Shown piece by piece: positions 8,430 through 17,146 of a stretch of DNA of 64,000 bases (positions are counted from its first letter, which is position 1; every line of letters begins with the position of its first letter). The DNA is from Ketobacter sp964016105 (lineage in GTDB: Bacteria > Pseudomonadota > Gammaproteobacteria > Pseudomonadales > Ketobacteraceae). A model generated the notes under the pieces. The model saw nothing but the letters and a program-made list of their open reading frames with translations, was not told the origin of the DNA and ran no database searches. Location: the NCBI GenBank assembly GCA_964016105.1, contig CAXHEX010000003.1, positions 1-64,000 of the forward strand, written 5' to 3'. A program made the translations under genes and the position numbers.

Positions 8430-8951
8430 CTAACGCATACGGCCACGGCGTAGCTTCTTTGCCCCAGCCAGACGAATCAAGCTCTGGTTCATGTGGGTAT
8501 GGCAAACCGCAACCCCCAAGGCATCCGCCGCATCCGCCTGTGGTGGCTTGTCCAAGCCCAAAAGATGGCAAATCATGGATTGAACCTGGGACTTATCCGC
8601 CCCACCGGTTCCCACCACCGCCTGCTTTACCTGGCGGGCAGAGTATTCAAAAACAGGTAATTTATTAAAGGTGCAGGCAACAATGGCAGCGCCTCGAGCC
8701 TGGCCCAGCTTGAGGGCGGAATCGGCGTTCCGGGCCATAAAAACCTGTTCAACGCCCACTTCCTGTGGAGAGTACAACTGAATGACTTCGCTGATACCTC
8801 GATAAATGATATCCAGTTTTTCGCTGAGATTCGTGGCGGCCTGAGTGCGAATACAGCCACTATCTATGTAGCGCAGACCATTGCCCTCAGAACAAAGCAC
8901 CCCGTAACCGGTTACCCGCGAGCCAGGATCTATACCAAGAACGATCGCCAT
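8430..8951 (-). CDS. ruvC: Holliday junction endonuclease RuvC
   Basis: RuvC cuts Holliday junctions symmetrically. The 173-residue product has the RNase H-like fold. Visible acidic residues are Asp7 in LGIDPGS, the Glu in VGVEQVFMARN (family Glu66-68), and the C-terminal DAADALGVAVCH pair. In relatives ruvC follows yebC directly. Here about 8 kb of other genes intervene, so ruvCAB must have its own promoter, and one is visible at 8973-9001. Confidence 0.97.
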   Translation of the reverse strand: MAIVLGIDPGSRVTGYGVLCSEGNGLRYIDSGCIRTQAATNLSEKLDIIYRGISEVIQLYSPQEVGVEQVFMARNADSALKLGQARGAAIVACTFNKLPVFEYSARQVKQAVVGTGGADKSQVQSMICHLLGLDKPPQADAADALGVAVCHTHMNQSLIRLAGAKKLRRGRMR

Positions 8952-8972
8952 GGAGCCAAATGGGCCTATATC

Positions 8973-9001
8973 TTATTAAATTGGAATTAGTCTAGCAGCA
9001 A
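8973..9001 (-). promoter_or_regulatory. Candidate sigma-70 promoter for ruvCAB
   Basis: The minus strand reads TTGCTG (8996-9001), then a 17-base spacer, then TAATAA (8973-8978), about 22 bases before the ruvC start codon. Spacing is ideal and the hexamers are fair. The need for a promoter follows from ruvC being separated from aspS-yebC in this genome. Confidence 0.42.
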
Positions 9002-9050
9002 CGGGCCCAGTGTCACCCATAATTTGCCACTAATTTCATGAGGTTAGGAT

Positions 9051-9079
9051 AAAAAAAAGAGCGGTGCCAGGGAGGCACC
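9051..9079 (-). terminator. Rho-independent terminator of the small membrane ORF
   Basis: On the minus strand a perfect 6-bp stem, GGTGCC with GGCACC and a 5-base loop (9063-9079), is followed two bases later by TC and eight T residues (9051-9058). It lies 19 bases beyond the stop codon of the 57-residue ORF and before the ruvC promoter. Confidence 0.8.
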
Positions 9080-9097
9080 ACCAAAAGAGAGTCGGTT

Positions 9098-9271
9098 TTA
9101 GGCCGCAGTTGCGCTACGAGCGCTCACCAAGCCAATAATGCCAATGGAGATAATAAGTGGGAAAGAGTGGTCAGCAACCATCACCAGATAGTCCTGCTTA
9201 AGCGCCACCACGGCGAAGGCCAAAGCCAATACCGCCAGCGATGCCAACACCAACCGGTTAGTCAGTTTCAT
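9098..9271 (-). CDS. Small membrane protein, 57 residues, function unknown
   Basis: This ORF is short but well supported. It has ATG at 9271, a purine-rich GGGGGAAAG ribosome site 4 bases upstream, a TAA at 9098, and a rho-independent terminator just beyond. The product starts MKLTNRL and has two hydrophobic stretches, about residues 7-24 (rich in Ala, Leu and Val) and 37-50 (PLIISIGIIGLV). A short KQDY...DHSF segment lies between them, giving a probable hairpin in the inner membrane. I do not recognise a family. It is a one-gene transcript between the ruvC promoter and the accessory insert. The first helix could instead be a signal peptide. Confidence 0.72.
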   Translation of the reverse strand: MKLTNRLVLASLAVLALAFAVVALKQDYLVMVADHSFPLIISIGIIGLVSARSATAA

Positions 9272-9562
9272 TTTCTTTCCCCCAATATATCTACAACGCT
9301 GGGGAGTTTAGGGGATTGTGAGACAGCAGTGTTATGAAATATTACCATTTTGAATTGGGAATATTATCAATCTGGTATTCTGCCCATACTCTCTGCGGGT
9401 CTCAGGGTGAGGATCCCCATAAAACAGGCATACCGTCGTATAGTTTTCGTGCTGTGGCCCTTATAATTGTTTGATCAGTTACGATGCAGATGTGCCAAGC
9501 TGCACTGTTTAAGATGACTGATTGGCAACTTTCATTCTACATAATAATATTAGGCACAATGA
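9272..9562. other. Intergenic region between divergent genes
   Basis: This stretch of 291 bases separates the small membrane ORF from the 607-residue membrane protein gene. It should hold both promoters, but no hexamer pair stands out. A 7-codon frame (ATG at 9559, reading MSEHDIN) overlaps the GTG start of the downstream gene and may be chance. Confidence 0.5.
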
Positions 9563-11386
9563 GTGAGCACGATATCAACTGATCAAGCAACCCAAACCAC
9601 CGCCGGAGAAAATAAAGATAGCCACTCCATCAAAGTAAGACTGCACCTTCTACTAATCAAAAGCGTAGAAAACAAAACCTTCTTTTTGTTACTGACCTTG
9701 CTTGCACTCACGTCCACCTACGCAACCATCATGGCTGACGATTATTACCTGGCCACACGATTTTTGGACCCCGAGCTACTACCTAAAATCAGTGATGCGT
9801 CTATCTGGAATTTATTCTCAGTTTCTGATGGGCATTTCGAAACCAATCAATACTTGGTCCAAAATGGACTTATGACCTGGTGGACAAGCCCAGACTTTCG
9901 TTTTGAAATGTGGCGCCCGCTCGCTGAACTTAGCCATTGGATTGACTTCACGCTTTGGCCAAAGCAGCCCCTGCCAATGCATTTGCACCAATTATTTTGG
10001 GTGTTTTTGTTCTACTATTTTTCCTATGGTTTCGTTTCGAAGTTTTGCGAGACCAGAGAAATAGCCATTATTGCGTTCATATTGTTCGCTCTGTCCGCAA
10101 ACCATTCCCAAACCATTGCCTGGATAGCGGGCCGTAATACGTTAATGGCGGCCTCATTCGGCATCGCTGCCCTTTTACTCCATGTTAAAAGTGTTGAGAC
10201 CAAAAGCCGTTTGTATCGAGCACTGGCTTTATTGGTGTTCGCATGTGCTTTGCTCTCATCAGAATTTGGATTAAGTGCCAGTGTCTGGCTGTTTGCTTGG
10301 ACTCTCACCTTAGATAAAGATACGTTGCTGACGCGATTTATAAGGCTGGTTCCCTACGGAATACTCATGCTGTGTTGGGCCATCATTTATAAAATGGGTA
10401 ACCATGGGGTATACGGGTCAGATTTCTATATGGATCCCGCTTCAAACCCCATGGGGTACTTAGGGGCTTTTGTGGAGAAAGCACCCACCGCGCTGTTTAA
10501 TAGCATCTTTCACATCCCCGCAGGAATATTTTGGTCGGGGAAACTGTGGCAACCGGGCTGGTTTATCTCCATCGTAATGGTGTCTCTGCTGCTGTTCATC
10601 ATCCGATCGAAGCTGAACACCCCTCGCACTCAATTTTTCCTGCTTGGCAGCTTTCTCAGCCTGATTCCCATTGCTGCGGGTTCAAGTGGCGCCAGAACGT
10701 TAGCATTCGTAAGCCTCGGCACTCTGTCGCTCACGGCTTCTGTCTTGCACCAGTGGGTTTACGCAAAGTTTGCAAGCAAGAGCGACAAACATCTCTCCCG
10801 CATTTTCTTGTGGCCGGTAATTCTTCTGACTGTCATCAGTATTGGAACGCTGCCCGTTGTTAGTGTGATCTATCGAAACCATAATTTGGATAATTACTTT
10901 TACCCAGCCATAAAGTTACCTATCACCGAAGCTGATGCAGACAGTACCGTGGTATTAATCAATCCAAATTCTGTGCTTTATTCCATTTTCTATCCACTAG
11001 CTCGGTCCTATGAGGGCCTCACTCAGCCAGGTAGCTTTTATACATTGGCAAGCAGTGAGAAAAGAGAACTCTATTTCACAAGAGACACCAGAAATTCTTT
11101 TATGCTAACCACTGAATCAGACACCGGTTTTCTGGCTGAGCCCGAGGCGTACTTTATGCGTAGCAAGGAAGAACTCTTTGCTGAAGGGCAACTCATAACA
11201 TACCCGGGGCTCACCATCGAAGTATTAACGTTACTGGAAGACGGTCGCCCAGCCTCAATACGAGCAATCTTTGATGGGCCCCTGGAATCAGACAAATTGA
11301 AGCTGATATTTTGTAAAGGCAGAGACTTTCACACCCTCATATCACCGCCACTTGGGGAATCTGTCACTATCCCCGTATGCCACTAG
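9563..11386 (+). CDS. Large polytopic membrane protein, GT-C glycosyltransferase-like
   Basis: The 607-residue product has one hydrophobic helix near residues 39-56, an acidic DDYYLATRF loop, then about eight or nine further membrane helices between roughly 140 and 430, and a soluble C-terminal domain of about 160 residues. An early acidic loop after helix 1 and a periplasmic tail resemble the GT-C superfamily of lipid-linked sugar transferases (PMT/ArnT-like). I see no diagnostic catalytic motif, so this is inference from architecture. The start is a GTG at 9563 with only a weak upstream AGG. Its 3' end overlaps the convergent beta-propeller gene by 4 bp. It belongs to the accessory insert between ruvC and yebC. 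Confidence 0.6.
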   Translation: MSTISTDQATQTTAGENKDSHSIKVRLHLLLIKSVENKTFFLLLTLLALTSTYATIMADDYYLATRFLDPELLPKISDASIWNLFSVSDGHFETNQYLVQNGLMTWWTSPDFRFEMWRPLAELSHWIDFTLWPKQPLPMHLHQLFWVFLFYYFSYGFVSKFCETREIAIIAFILFALSANHSQTIAWIAGRNTLMAASFGIAALLLHVKSVETKSRLYRALALLVFACALLSSEFGLSASVWLFAWTLTLDKDTLLTRFIRLVPYGILMLCWAIIYKMGNHGVYGSDFYMDPASNPMGYLGAFVEKAPTALFNSIFHIPAGIFWSGKLWQPGWFISIVMVSLLLFIIRSKLNTPRTQFFLLGSFLSLIPIAAGSSGARTLAFVSLGTLSLTASVLHQWVYAKFASKSDKHLSRIFLWPVILLTVISIGTLPVVSVIYRNHNLDNYFYPAIKLPITEADADSTVVLINPNSVLYSIFYPLARSYEGLTQPGSFYTLASSEKRELYFTRDTRNSFMLTTESDTGFLAEPEAYFMRSKEELFAEGQLITYPGLTIEVLTLLEDGRPASIRAIFDGPLESDKLKLIFCKGRDFHTLISPPLGESVTIPVCH

Positions 11387-13593
11387 AAAATCCAAGCCAA
11401 TCGGCGACAACTGGCATCCAGTAAACTGGCCGCCTGCACATAATTGGCAGCAGATAAGGCGCTCTCAGCTTGGTTCAAGTTCCGCAACAAACGCTTAGCG
11501 GTGAACCCGGTTATTTCGTTGCCCTGTTCGGCAATCTCGATGTGGCTTTGAGCCTGAGAAAGTAACGCCAGCGTGGTCAACCAATCCAGTTTCACTCCCG
11601 CACTGAAACCTTTATCAAGATAGTTCTCTATGGCATTAGCCAGCCTGGAATTAGCGGAACAAACCAGGTCCCGACTGAAGAGATCAAATTTATTCACCGC
11701 AAAGAATCGGGCAATCCCACCTGACAAGGGCGGAACCAATTGATCCACAAATCCTCCCTTCATCAATCCAGCTTCTTCTCTCAGCTTTAATAACATTCCC
11801 CTAAGGAAAGCGCGTCTAACAGGTGAGTTGCCAATAAAGACGCTACCATTACTGGCGGTGGTAATAACGGAAATAGACTCCTCACTGGCCACCGATGAAT
11901 TCAACACTGCTCCGGTTTCTCGGTCCAAGAGATTGGTGGCAACCACTAAAGGCGCCATTTGTGCAGCCGTAGCCCCGGACTCGTTCAATCTCACCCCCAA
12001 GGCAGACTGAATCACTACGCCATTATCCCCAATGCCGGATATTTGCAGATTACCCACATCCAGTTGATAGGGGATCTCCCTTTTAAAGGTGTTATTGATG
12101 GAAGCCACCAAGTGATTAAACAGGCCCCCTTTAGCTCGAAAACCTTCACTGAGATCGGCTTCCCAACTGATAGTGGCCGATTCCATACCCGCCTCATCTT
12201 GTTTTATCTGGATTTTTTGCACTGAGTTACCTGTGGCGACGTACAGTTCATTACCCACCGAGGACAAACCAAGGGAACCTACGGCCTGGTCTCCAATATC
12301 CACTTGCCAGCGAATTTGGCAATCTCGATCAATGGCTAAAACCGAGTTAAAACTGTCTGCCACAAAAACCCGTTGCCCATCAGCTTGAATGGTAGGCGTC
12401 GATGCGGACCCCCCAGGGAAAGCCTGCGAGCATACTTCTGTAAATTCAATGCTGTTACCATGCCGGCTTAGATCATAGCGAAACAGACCACCCCACTCCG
12501 CAAACCCGTCAACCACACCGTCGGCTTCGTCGGCCATTGTGGATGCCAGCCATATGCTGTTGCTATTGGGATCAATCGAGAAATAATTACTGATCTGTGC
12601 CTCACCACCCAGAACAGCGGCCACTATGTTTTCAATAAAGTCTCCCTGTACATCCTCCTCACTTAACTCAGGATGTATATCAATGAACCCTTCTCTAAAT
12701 GCTTGATTGGCATATTTAACTAAGCTGGAGTCGTTGGGAAGATCATCGTTGACCTTAGCTATTGCACCGCCAATTTTAGGGAAAGCACCATCAGATAATT
12801 TGAGTGGGTGTCCGGTTTCTCGATCAAAAACACGAATACTACCGTCGGAATAAAGCGCCACCAAAGCATCCGTAACCGGATGATAATTCAACCCCCATAG
12901 ATGATAGTCAATTGCAATTTTCATGGAAAAAGGAACCATGCTGCCGTCGGTCTTATTGTCAACGTGAACAAGGTTTCCTTCTCGATCAGTGTAGTTAGTG
13001 GAGATAGGAATTTCCGTTGGGGTTTCCCATAAAAAAGAACCGTCTTCTGCTTTGACTGCCACAATTGACTCGGCCCCACCGGAGTAAACCACCTCACCAT
13101 GAACAGGGTGCATCAACACCAAGGGAGCACCCCCTTGACCAATTTGACCTGGCCCATACTGCCAACGCCTTGCGCCGGTTTCAGCATCAAGAGAAACCAT
13201 CAGCGTATTCATTTTGGTACCATAAAACGGAAACAGATGGGTGTAATAGGTATTGCCGGCGGAATCTGTGGAAGGCCCTTCGGGCACATAAGCTTCCCTA
13301 TCACTTACCCAGGTCTCACGGAAAACCGGGGGATAGACCACATGGGTCTCATCAGTACTTCTTAGCCCACTGTGAAAGCCATAAAAATGATCCGCGGCAG
13401 GAATATAGGGATTTTCAAGTTCAACGTAGTTGGCCTGCCTTTCACCTTCTGGCATATAGTCCGTAAGGGAAACATAACTGTGCTTATTCACGAACATGGC
13501 GTGCAACCACGAACTTGCCTGGGCACCACCGGCCCAGAGCAACGCAACACAACCAAAAGCTAACTTACTTTTTGATACTTTTTTCAACGTCAT
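11383..13593 (-). CDS. Secreted PQQ-like beta-propeller protein
   Basis: The 736-residue product starts at the ATG at 13593, preceded by AGGGG at a good distance. The longer frame adds 12 residues without support. A signal peptide ends at AQA before SSWLHAMFV. The body has repeats typical of PQQ-like/WD-type propellers: LDAETGARRWQYGPG, VKAEDGSFLWETP, FDRETGHPLK, LAIDRDCQIRWQVDIG and LDRETGAVLNSS. The C-terminal ~130 residues are helical (NQAESALSAANYVQAASLL). No enzyme residues are evident, so cofactor binding is doubtful; the propeller may be structural or bind a partner. It follows a decayed esterase gene on the same strand, which may once have shared its transcript. Confidence 0.72.
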   Translation of the reverse strand: MTLKKVSKSKLAFGCVALLWAGGAQASSWLHAMFVNKHSYVSLTDYMPEGERQANYVELENPYIPAADHFYGFHSGLRSTDETHVVYPPVFRETWVSDREAYVPEGPSTDSAGNTYYTHLFPFYGTKMNTLMVSLDAETGARRWQYGPGQIGQGGAPLVLMHPVHGEVVYSGGAESIVAVKAEDGSFLWETPTEIPISTNYTDREGNLVHVDNKTDGSMVPFSMKIAIDYHLWGLNYHPVTDALVALYSDGSIRVFDRETGHPLKLSDGAFPKIGGAIAKVNDDLPNDSSLVKYANQAFREGFIDIHPELSEEDVQGDFIENIVAAVLGGEAQISNYFSIDPNSNSIWLASTMADEADGVVDGFAEWGGLFRYDLSRHGNSIEFTEVCSQAFPGGSASTPTIQADGQRVFVADSFNSVLAIDRDCQIRWQVDIGDQAVGSLGLSSVGNELYVATGNSVQKIQIKQDEAGMESATISWEADLSEGFRAKGGLFNHLVASINNTFKREIPYQLDVGNLQISGIGDNGVVIQSALGVRLNESGATAAQMAPLVVATNLLDRETGAVLNSSVASEESISVITTASNGSVFIGNSPVRRAFLRGMLLKLREEAGLMKGGFVDQLVPPLSGGIARFFAVNKFDLFSRDLVCSANSRLANAIENYLDKGFSAGVKLDWLTTLALLSQAQSHIEIAEQGNEITGFTAKRLLRNLNQAESALSAANYVQAASLLDASCRRLAWIF

Positions 13594-13652
13594 AACAACA
13601 CCCCTGTTCAATACAAATAAAAAATCCACATCCCACTATTTGTGAAAAATTA

Positions 13653-13886
13653 CCTTCTGGACCGGTGGCCCTGGGGCTTTCAGCGCGAGCGACCTGTAGG
13701 CACTGCCGCGTAACGTATGCCCCGCCAGACATTGGCACCTCTGGCATTGGAGAAACCCAGCACCCGTCCATCATCAATTTGTCTTAAGGTTTCTTGATCG
13801 TTAGCAAACACATCATCAACAGAAGCGGCGGCAACAAACATGACAAATAGGTAATAAACAGCAGTTGATACACGGAATATAATCAA
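13653..13886 (-). pseudogene. Remnant of a type B carboxylesterase (5' end only)
   Basis: The minus strand encodes a hydrophobic leader (YYLFVMFVAAASVDDVFA) followed by IDDGRVLGFSNARGANVWRGIRYAAVPTG, which matches the N-terminus of type B carboxylesterases (the G-x-V-x-G and F-x-GIPYAxPPxG pattern). The frame then hits TGA at 13682-13680. Adding one base there restores RWKAPGPPVQK, the family's next motif, so a single-base loss turning TGG into TGA is likely. After VQK homology ends and the beta-propeller gene starts within 60 bases. The catalytic Ser, Glu and His parts, some 450 residues, are gone. Confidence 0.62.
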
Positions 13887-14105
13887 ACCTTTTATTGTTT
13901 GAGCTAAAAATAGCAGTGAGGTAAGGCACCTAATAGGGCAATTTGAGACAAATTTAAACCCATGAACCAATTGCCCGAATTGGTCTAATAAACTTTCCTT
14001 TTTTGCACAATCAAGGGAGTTTACGCACACACTCACCTCAGCGGTTAGATAGCCTCATGGATTAGCCCTCTATTCAAATACCAATAAATAAAACGAGGTA
14101 GTTCC
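13887..14105. other. Intergenic region upstream of the MetX-like gene
   Basis: Between the esterase remnant and the MetX-like gene lie about 220 AT-rich bases with no convincing ORF. GAGGT at 14096-14100 is the ribosome site of the gene at 14106. A promoter for that gene should be here, but I cannot single one out. Confidence 0.4.
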
Positions 14106-15149
14106 ATGAACAACAACTATTACACCCAAGAAGTCCATGGCCAGTATCAACTAAAATCAATAGGTGATTTAGTCCTTGAGGAAGGCGGGGTCATTCGCAA
14201 CTGCGAACTGGCCTATCGAACTTTTGGTAGTCTCTCTGCCAACCGCGACAACGTCATCCTGATGACAACCTGGTATTCAGGCACCAGCAAAATACTGGAG
14301 GACGCTTACGTTGGCGAAGGTAGAGCCCTGGACCCTAGTAAGTACTTCATCATCATAATCAACCAAATCGGTAATGGGCTCTCCACTTCGCCCCATAACA
14401 CACTACCGCCATTTAATGGTCCGCGATTTCCCACCGTACGCATAGCCGATGACGTGCGTGCGCAACACACCTTGCTCACCGAACATTTCGGTATCAACAG
14501 TTTGGAGCTGGTGGTGGGTGGATCCATGGGTGCACAGCAAACCTATGAATGGGCAGCACGCTATCCAGACATGGTAAAACGAGCCGCCCCCATTGCTGGA
14601 ACGGCAAAAACCACCCCCCACAATAAACTCTTTTCTGAAACCGTGATCGACGCTATTAAATCGGATCCCGCCTGGAATGGGGGCTGGTATAACCACAGCG
14701 ACCAAGTACACCTTGGCCTACGTCGCCACGCAAAACTCTGGGCTGCCATGGGATTTTCTACCGAAGTGCTTAAGCAAAAAAAGTGGAGAGACTTGGGATT
14801 TAATTCCGTTGATGATTTTGTGGTGGGCTTTTTAGAGGACTACTTCTTACCAATGGATCCCAACAACTTAATGACTCTGGCTTGGAAATGGCAACACGCC
14901 GACGTCAGCCGAATGACAGAAGGTGACCTGAAAGCGGCGCTGAATCAAATCAAGGCCACAGTTTTCGTGATGCCTATCGATGAAGACATGTTCTTCCCTC
15001 CCAGGGATTGTGAATATGAAGCCAATATGATTCCCAAAGCTCAAGTTCGTCCCCTTAGAAGTCTCTGGGGGCATCTCGGTTTATTCGGAATGGATCCCGT
15101 CTACATGGAGCAACTAGATAACGAACTCAAAGAATTGCTCGAGCTATAA
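14106..15149 (+). CDS. MetX-like alpha/beta hydrolase (homoserine acetyltransferase family)
   Basis: The 347-residue product has the alpha/beta hydrolase fold of the homoserine O-acetyltransferase family. The nucleophile elbow is GGSMGAQQ with Ser140. Probable triad partners are Asp292 or Asp294 (MPIDEDMFFPP) and His323 (LWGHLGLFG). True MetX enzymes usually read GGSMGGMQ, and the changes here (A and Q) suggest a different substrate. Family relatives of this type act as hydrolases or acyltransferases of uncertain role. The gene leads a same-strand set with an outer-membrane protein (21-bp gap) and an AraC regulator, suggesting uptake and processing of an ester or aromatic compound. A GAGGT ribosome site precedes the ATG. 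Confidence 0.8.
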   Translation: MNNNYYTQEVHGQYQLKSIGDLVLEEGGVIRNCELAYRTFGSLSANRDNVILMTTWYSGTSKILEDAYVGEGRALDPSKYFIIIINQIGNGLSTSPHNTLPPFNGPRFPTVRIADDVRAQHTLLTEHFGINSLELVVGGSMGAQQTYEWAARYPDMVKRAAPIAGTAKTTPHNKLFSETVIDAIKSDPAWNGGWYNHSDQVHLGLRRHAKLWAAMGFSTEVLKQKKWRDLGFNSVDDFVVGFLEDYFLPMDPNNLMTLAWKWQHADVSRMTEGDLKAALNQIKATVFVMPIDEDMFFPPRDCEYEANMIPKAQVRPLRSLWGHLGLFGMDPVYMEQLDNELKELLEL

Positions 15150-15170
15150 AGAGGCGGACGGATAAAAACA

Positions 15171-16061
15171 ATGAGAATATTTTCTATGAACGCTTTTAAA
15201 TACGTAGTTACCACGCTGACTATATTGTTGTGGACACTGCAAAGCTACGCGATTACCGTGGATGCCGGTGATTATACTCGATTGCCAGCGGGCACCAATT
15301 TGGCACTGATTTACCTTCAACATACCAGTGGCAGTGAGATGTATGGGGGCGGAGACGAAATCTTAAGCAACGCGGATTTGGATGCCAGCGTGGGTATCCT
15401 GCGTGGTGCTCGATTTATGGAGGTAGGCAATCTAACCATCGCCCCCCAGTTTCTGCTTCCCTTTGGCAAATTAGACACAGGTGGGGATATTGCAGCCCTG
15501 GAATCCACTAACGGTGTGGGAGATCTATTAATAGGGCCAACCATTCACCTGATGCAGGATCCGGAACGGAAAAAGGCCTTTGCTTTTACTCCTTGGTTAT
15601 ATTTACCCACGGGCTCTTATGATGCTGACAACGCCATAAATGCACTGGGTGAAAATCGCTTTAAATTCGCACTGCAATTCGGCTATATAACACCACTAAG
15701 CGAAAAATGGATTCTGGACGTGGTTGGAGATGTGACCTTTTTTGGGGAAAACGATGAATTTAGCCCCGCCAGGCTCAATTTGGAACAAGATCCACTTTTC
15801 GAACTTCAATCTCATATTCGTTACTCACTTAGCGCGAAAACTACGCTTTCCGCCATGATATCCCACGCCTGGGGCGGTGAAACCGAGATAGAAGGCGTGG
15901 CACAAGAAAACGAACAGAGCCGAACCAAAGCCCTCTTCACCCTGGGTCATTTCATCGAACCTACGATCCAACTACTGGGATCAATCGGTAGAGATTTAAG
16001 CGTAGATGAGGGTGTAGCCGAGGATTATCGTTTTAACTTTCGCTTGTTGAAGTTATTCTAA
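15171..16061 (+). CDS. Outer-membrane protein, MetA-pathway phenol degradation type (transporter-like)
   Basis: The 296-residue product has a signal peptide ending near SYA (residues 25-27). The body starts with the YTRLPAGTNLALIYLQHTSG pattern known from the Phenol_MetA_deg family (PF13557), which are beta-barrel proteins near aromatic or hydrocarbon degradation genes. Alternating polar and apolar strands run to a terminal strand YRFNFRLLKLF that ends in Phe, as in outer-membrane barrels. It lies 21 bp after the MetX-like hydrolase and 74 bp before the AraC gene. An ATG at 15186 is an alternative start. Substrate cannot be read from sequence. Confidence 0.78.
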   Translation: MRIFSMNAFKYVVTTLTILLWTLQSYAITVDAGDYTRLPAGTNLALIYLQHTSGSEMYGGGDEILSNADLDASVGILRGARFMEVGNLTIAPQFLLPFGKLDTGGDIAALESTNGVGDLLIGPTIHLMQDPERKKAFAFTPWLYLPTGSYDADNAINALGENRFKFALQFGYITPLSEKWILDVVGDVTFFGENDEFSPARLNLEQDPLFELQSHIRYSLSAKTTLSAMISHAWGGETEIEGVAQENEQSRTKALFTLGHFIEPTIQLLGSIGRDLSVDEGVAEDYRFNFRLLKLF

Positions 16062-16135
16062 GCTCTGCAAAGGAATCAAATCCGAATGAAATCAGGGACG
16101 ATTTTATAAAAACAAAAATACCGTAAGAGGCTGAC

Positions 16136-17146
16136 ATGGCAGACTTAGCCTATTTGAAAAATGCGCTGCTCTACGACAATAACGGCGTAGCCACGGCCAA
16201 ACATGAGCTGGTGAAGTCCAACGATTTTGACGATATACGCCAATGGTCGGATAAGGTCTATTTGCCATATCGGGTGAATCCCCTAGGTAAGAATATTCGC
16301 CCCCAATCCTCACTCCACGCTTTAAAAGTGGGTAGCATGACCATAAGTCGGTTTTCCTACGGTATCCCTGTCCATCTAGATGAATTCTCCACTGACACCC
16401 AGGTGGGTATGGTATTGACCACCATAAATGGGGGAGCAAGGCATTGGCAAAACGCCTATAACAGCGTAGAAACAGGAAGCGGAGAAAGCTTTGTTGTAGA
16501 TAATAGTAAAACCGACTACGTGGCGGATTTTAATCCGTATCACCTTCAACTAAACGTAACCTTTACCCACAGCTATCTCGATTCTCTCTTCACCAAAATC
16601 ACCGGTAGGCAAGCGCCGGCAGACCTGTGGTTATCAAAGGTAAAATTTGGCCCTCAAGGGTCCGATTGGATAAGCGTATTGGAGTACGCGGTAAAAATGA
16701 TGAATGGAAGTTTTAGTCCAGTTCTGGAGACCCATATGGAAGAGGCCCTAGGCACCAACATTCTAATCCAGTGGGCTGCAGCTTGCGGTTTTGATTTGGA
16801 ACGCTGCCCTGAAACCATCACTCCAGGATATATCACTAAAGCGGAAAGCTACATGAGGGAAAACGCATCCAGTGCCCCGACCCTCAGTGAAATCGCCATG
16901 GCGGTGGGCGTCAGTGGAAGAGCTATACATAACGGTTTTAAAAAATATCGAAATACCACACCCATGAAATTTCTGCGTGAATTGCGACTAGAAGGCATCA
17001 AGGCAGAACTTGAACAGGCACCACCCCATATCACGGTGGCGCAAATTGCTTACGGATGGGGGTACGGTTGCTTAAGCCGGTTTGCCAACGTGTACAAGCA
17101 ACGGTTTGGGGAATTACCTTCCGATACCCGGCGACGCGCGATCTGA
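16136..17146 (+). CDS. AraC-family transcriptional regulator
   Basis: The 336-residue product has an N-terminal AraC_binding_2-like sensor domain (about 20-200), ending with the stretch FGPQGSDWISVLEYAV. A C-terminal pair of helix-turn-helices (about 232-333) follows: LSEIAMAVGVSGRAIHNGFKKYRNTTPMKFLRELRLE, then ITVAQIAYGWGYGCLSRFANVYKQRFGELPSDTRR. This layout is that of regulators of catabolic genes such as those for aromatic compounds. Same-strand position after the hydrolase and outer-membrane protein suggests it controls them; the ligand is unknown. It ends 132 bp before the convergent end of yebC and closes the accessory insert. Confidence 0.9.
   Translation: MADLAYLKNALLYDNNGVATAKHELVKSNDFDDIRQWSDKVYLPYRVNPLGKNIRPQSSLHALKVGSMTISRFSYGIPVHLDEFSTDTQVGMVLTTINGGARHWQNAYNSVETGSGESFVVDNSKTDYVADFNPYHLQLNVTFTHSYLDSLFTKITGRQAPADLWLSKVKFGPQGSDWISVLEYAVKMMNGSFSPVLETHMEEALGTNILIQWAAACGFDLERCPETITPGYITKAESYMRENASSAPTLSEIAMAVGVSGRAIHNGFKKYRNTTPMKFLRELRLEGIKAELEQAPPHITVAQIAYGWGYGCLSRFANVYKQRFGELPSDTRRRAI

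Noticed and set aside
9559..9582. Seven-codon leader-like ORF overlapping the 607-residue gene start
   Set aside because: Too short to support as a leader peptide; it carries no run of regulatory codons and no adjacent attenuator.
13680..14036. 118-codon minus-strand frame taken as an intact gene
   Set aside because: Only its last ~60 codons resemble a carboxylesterase and it stops at the position of a family motif; the upstream part is unconserved intergenic sequence.
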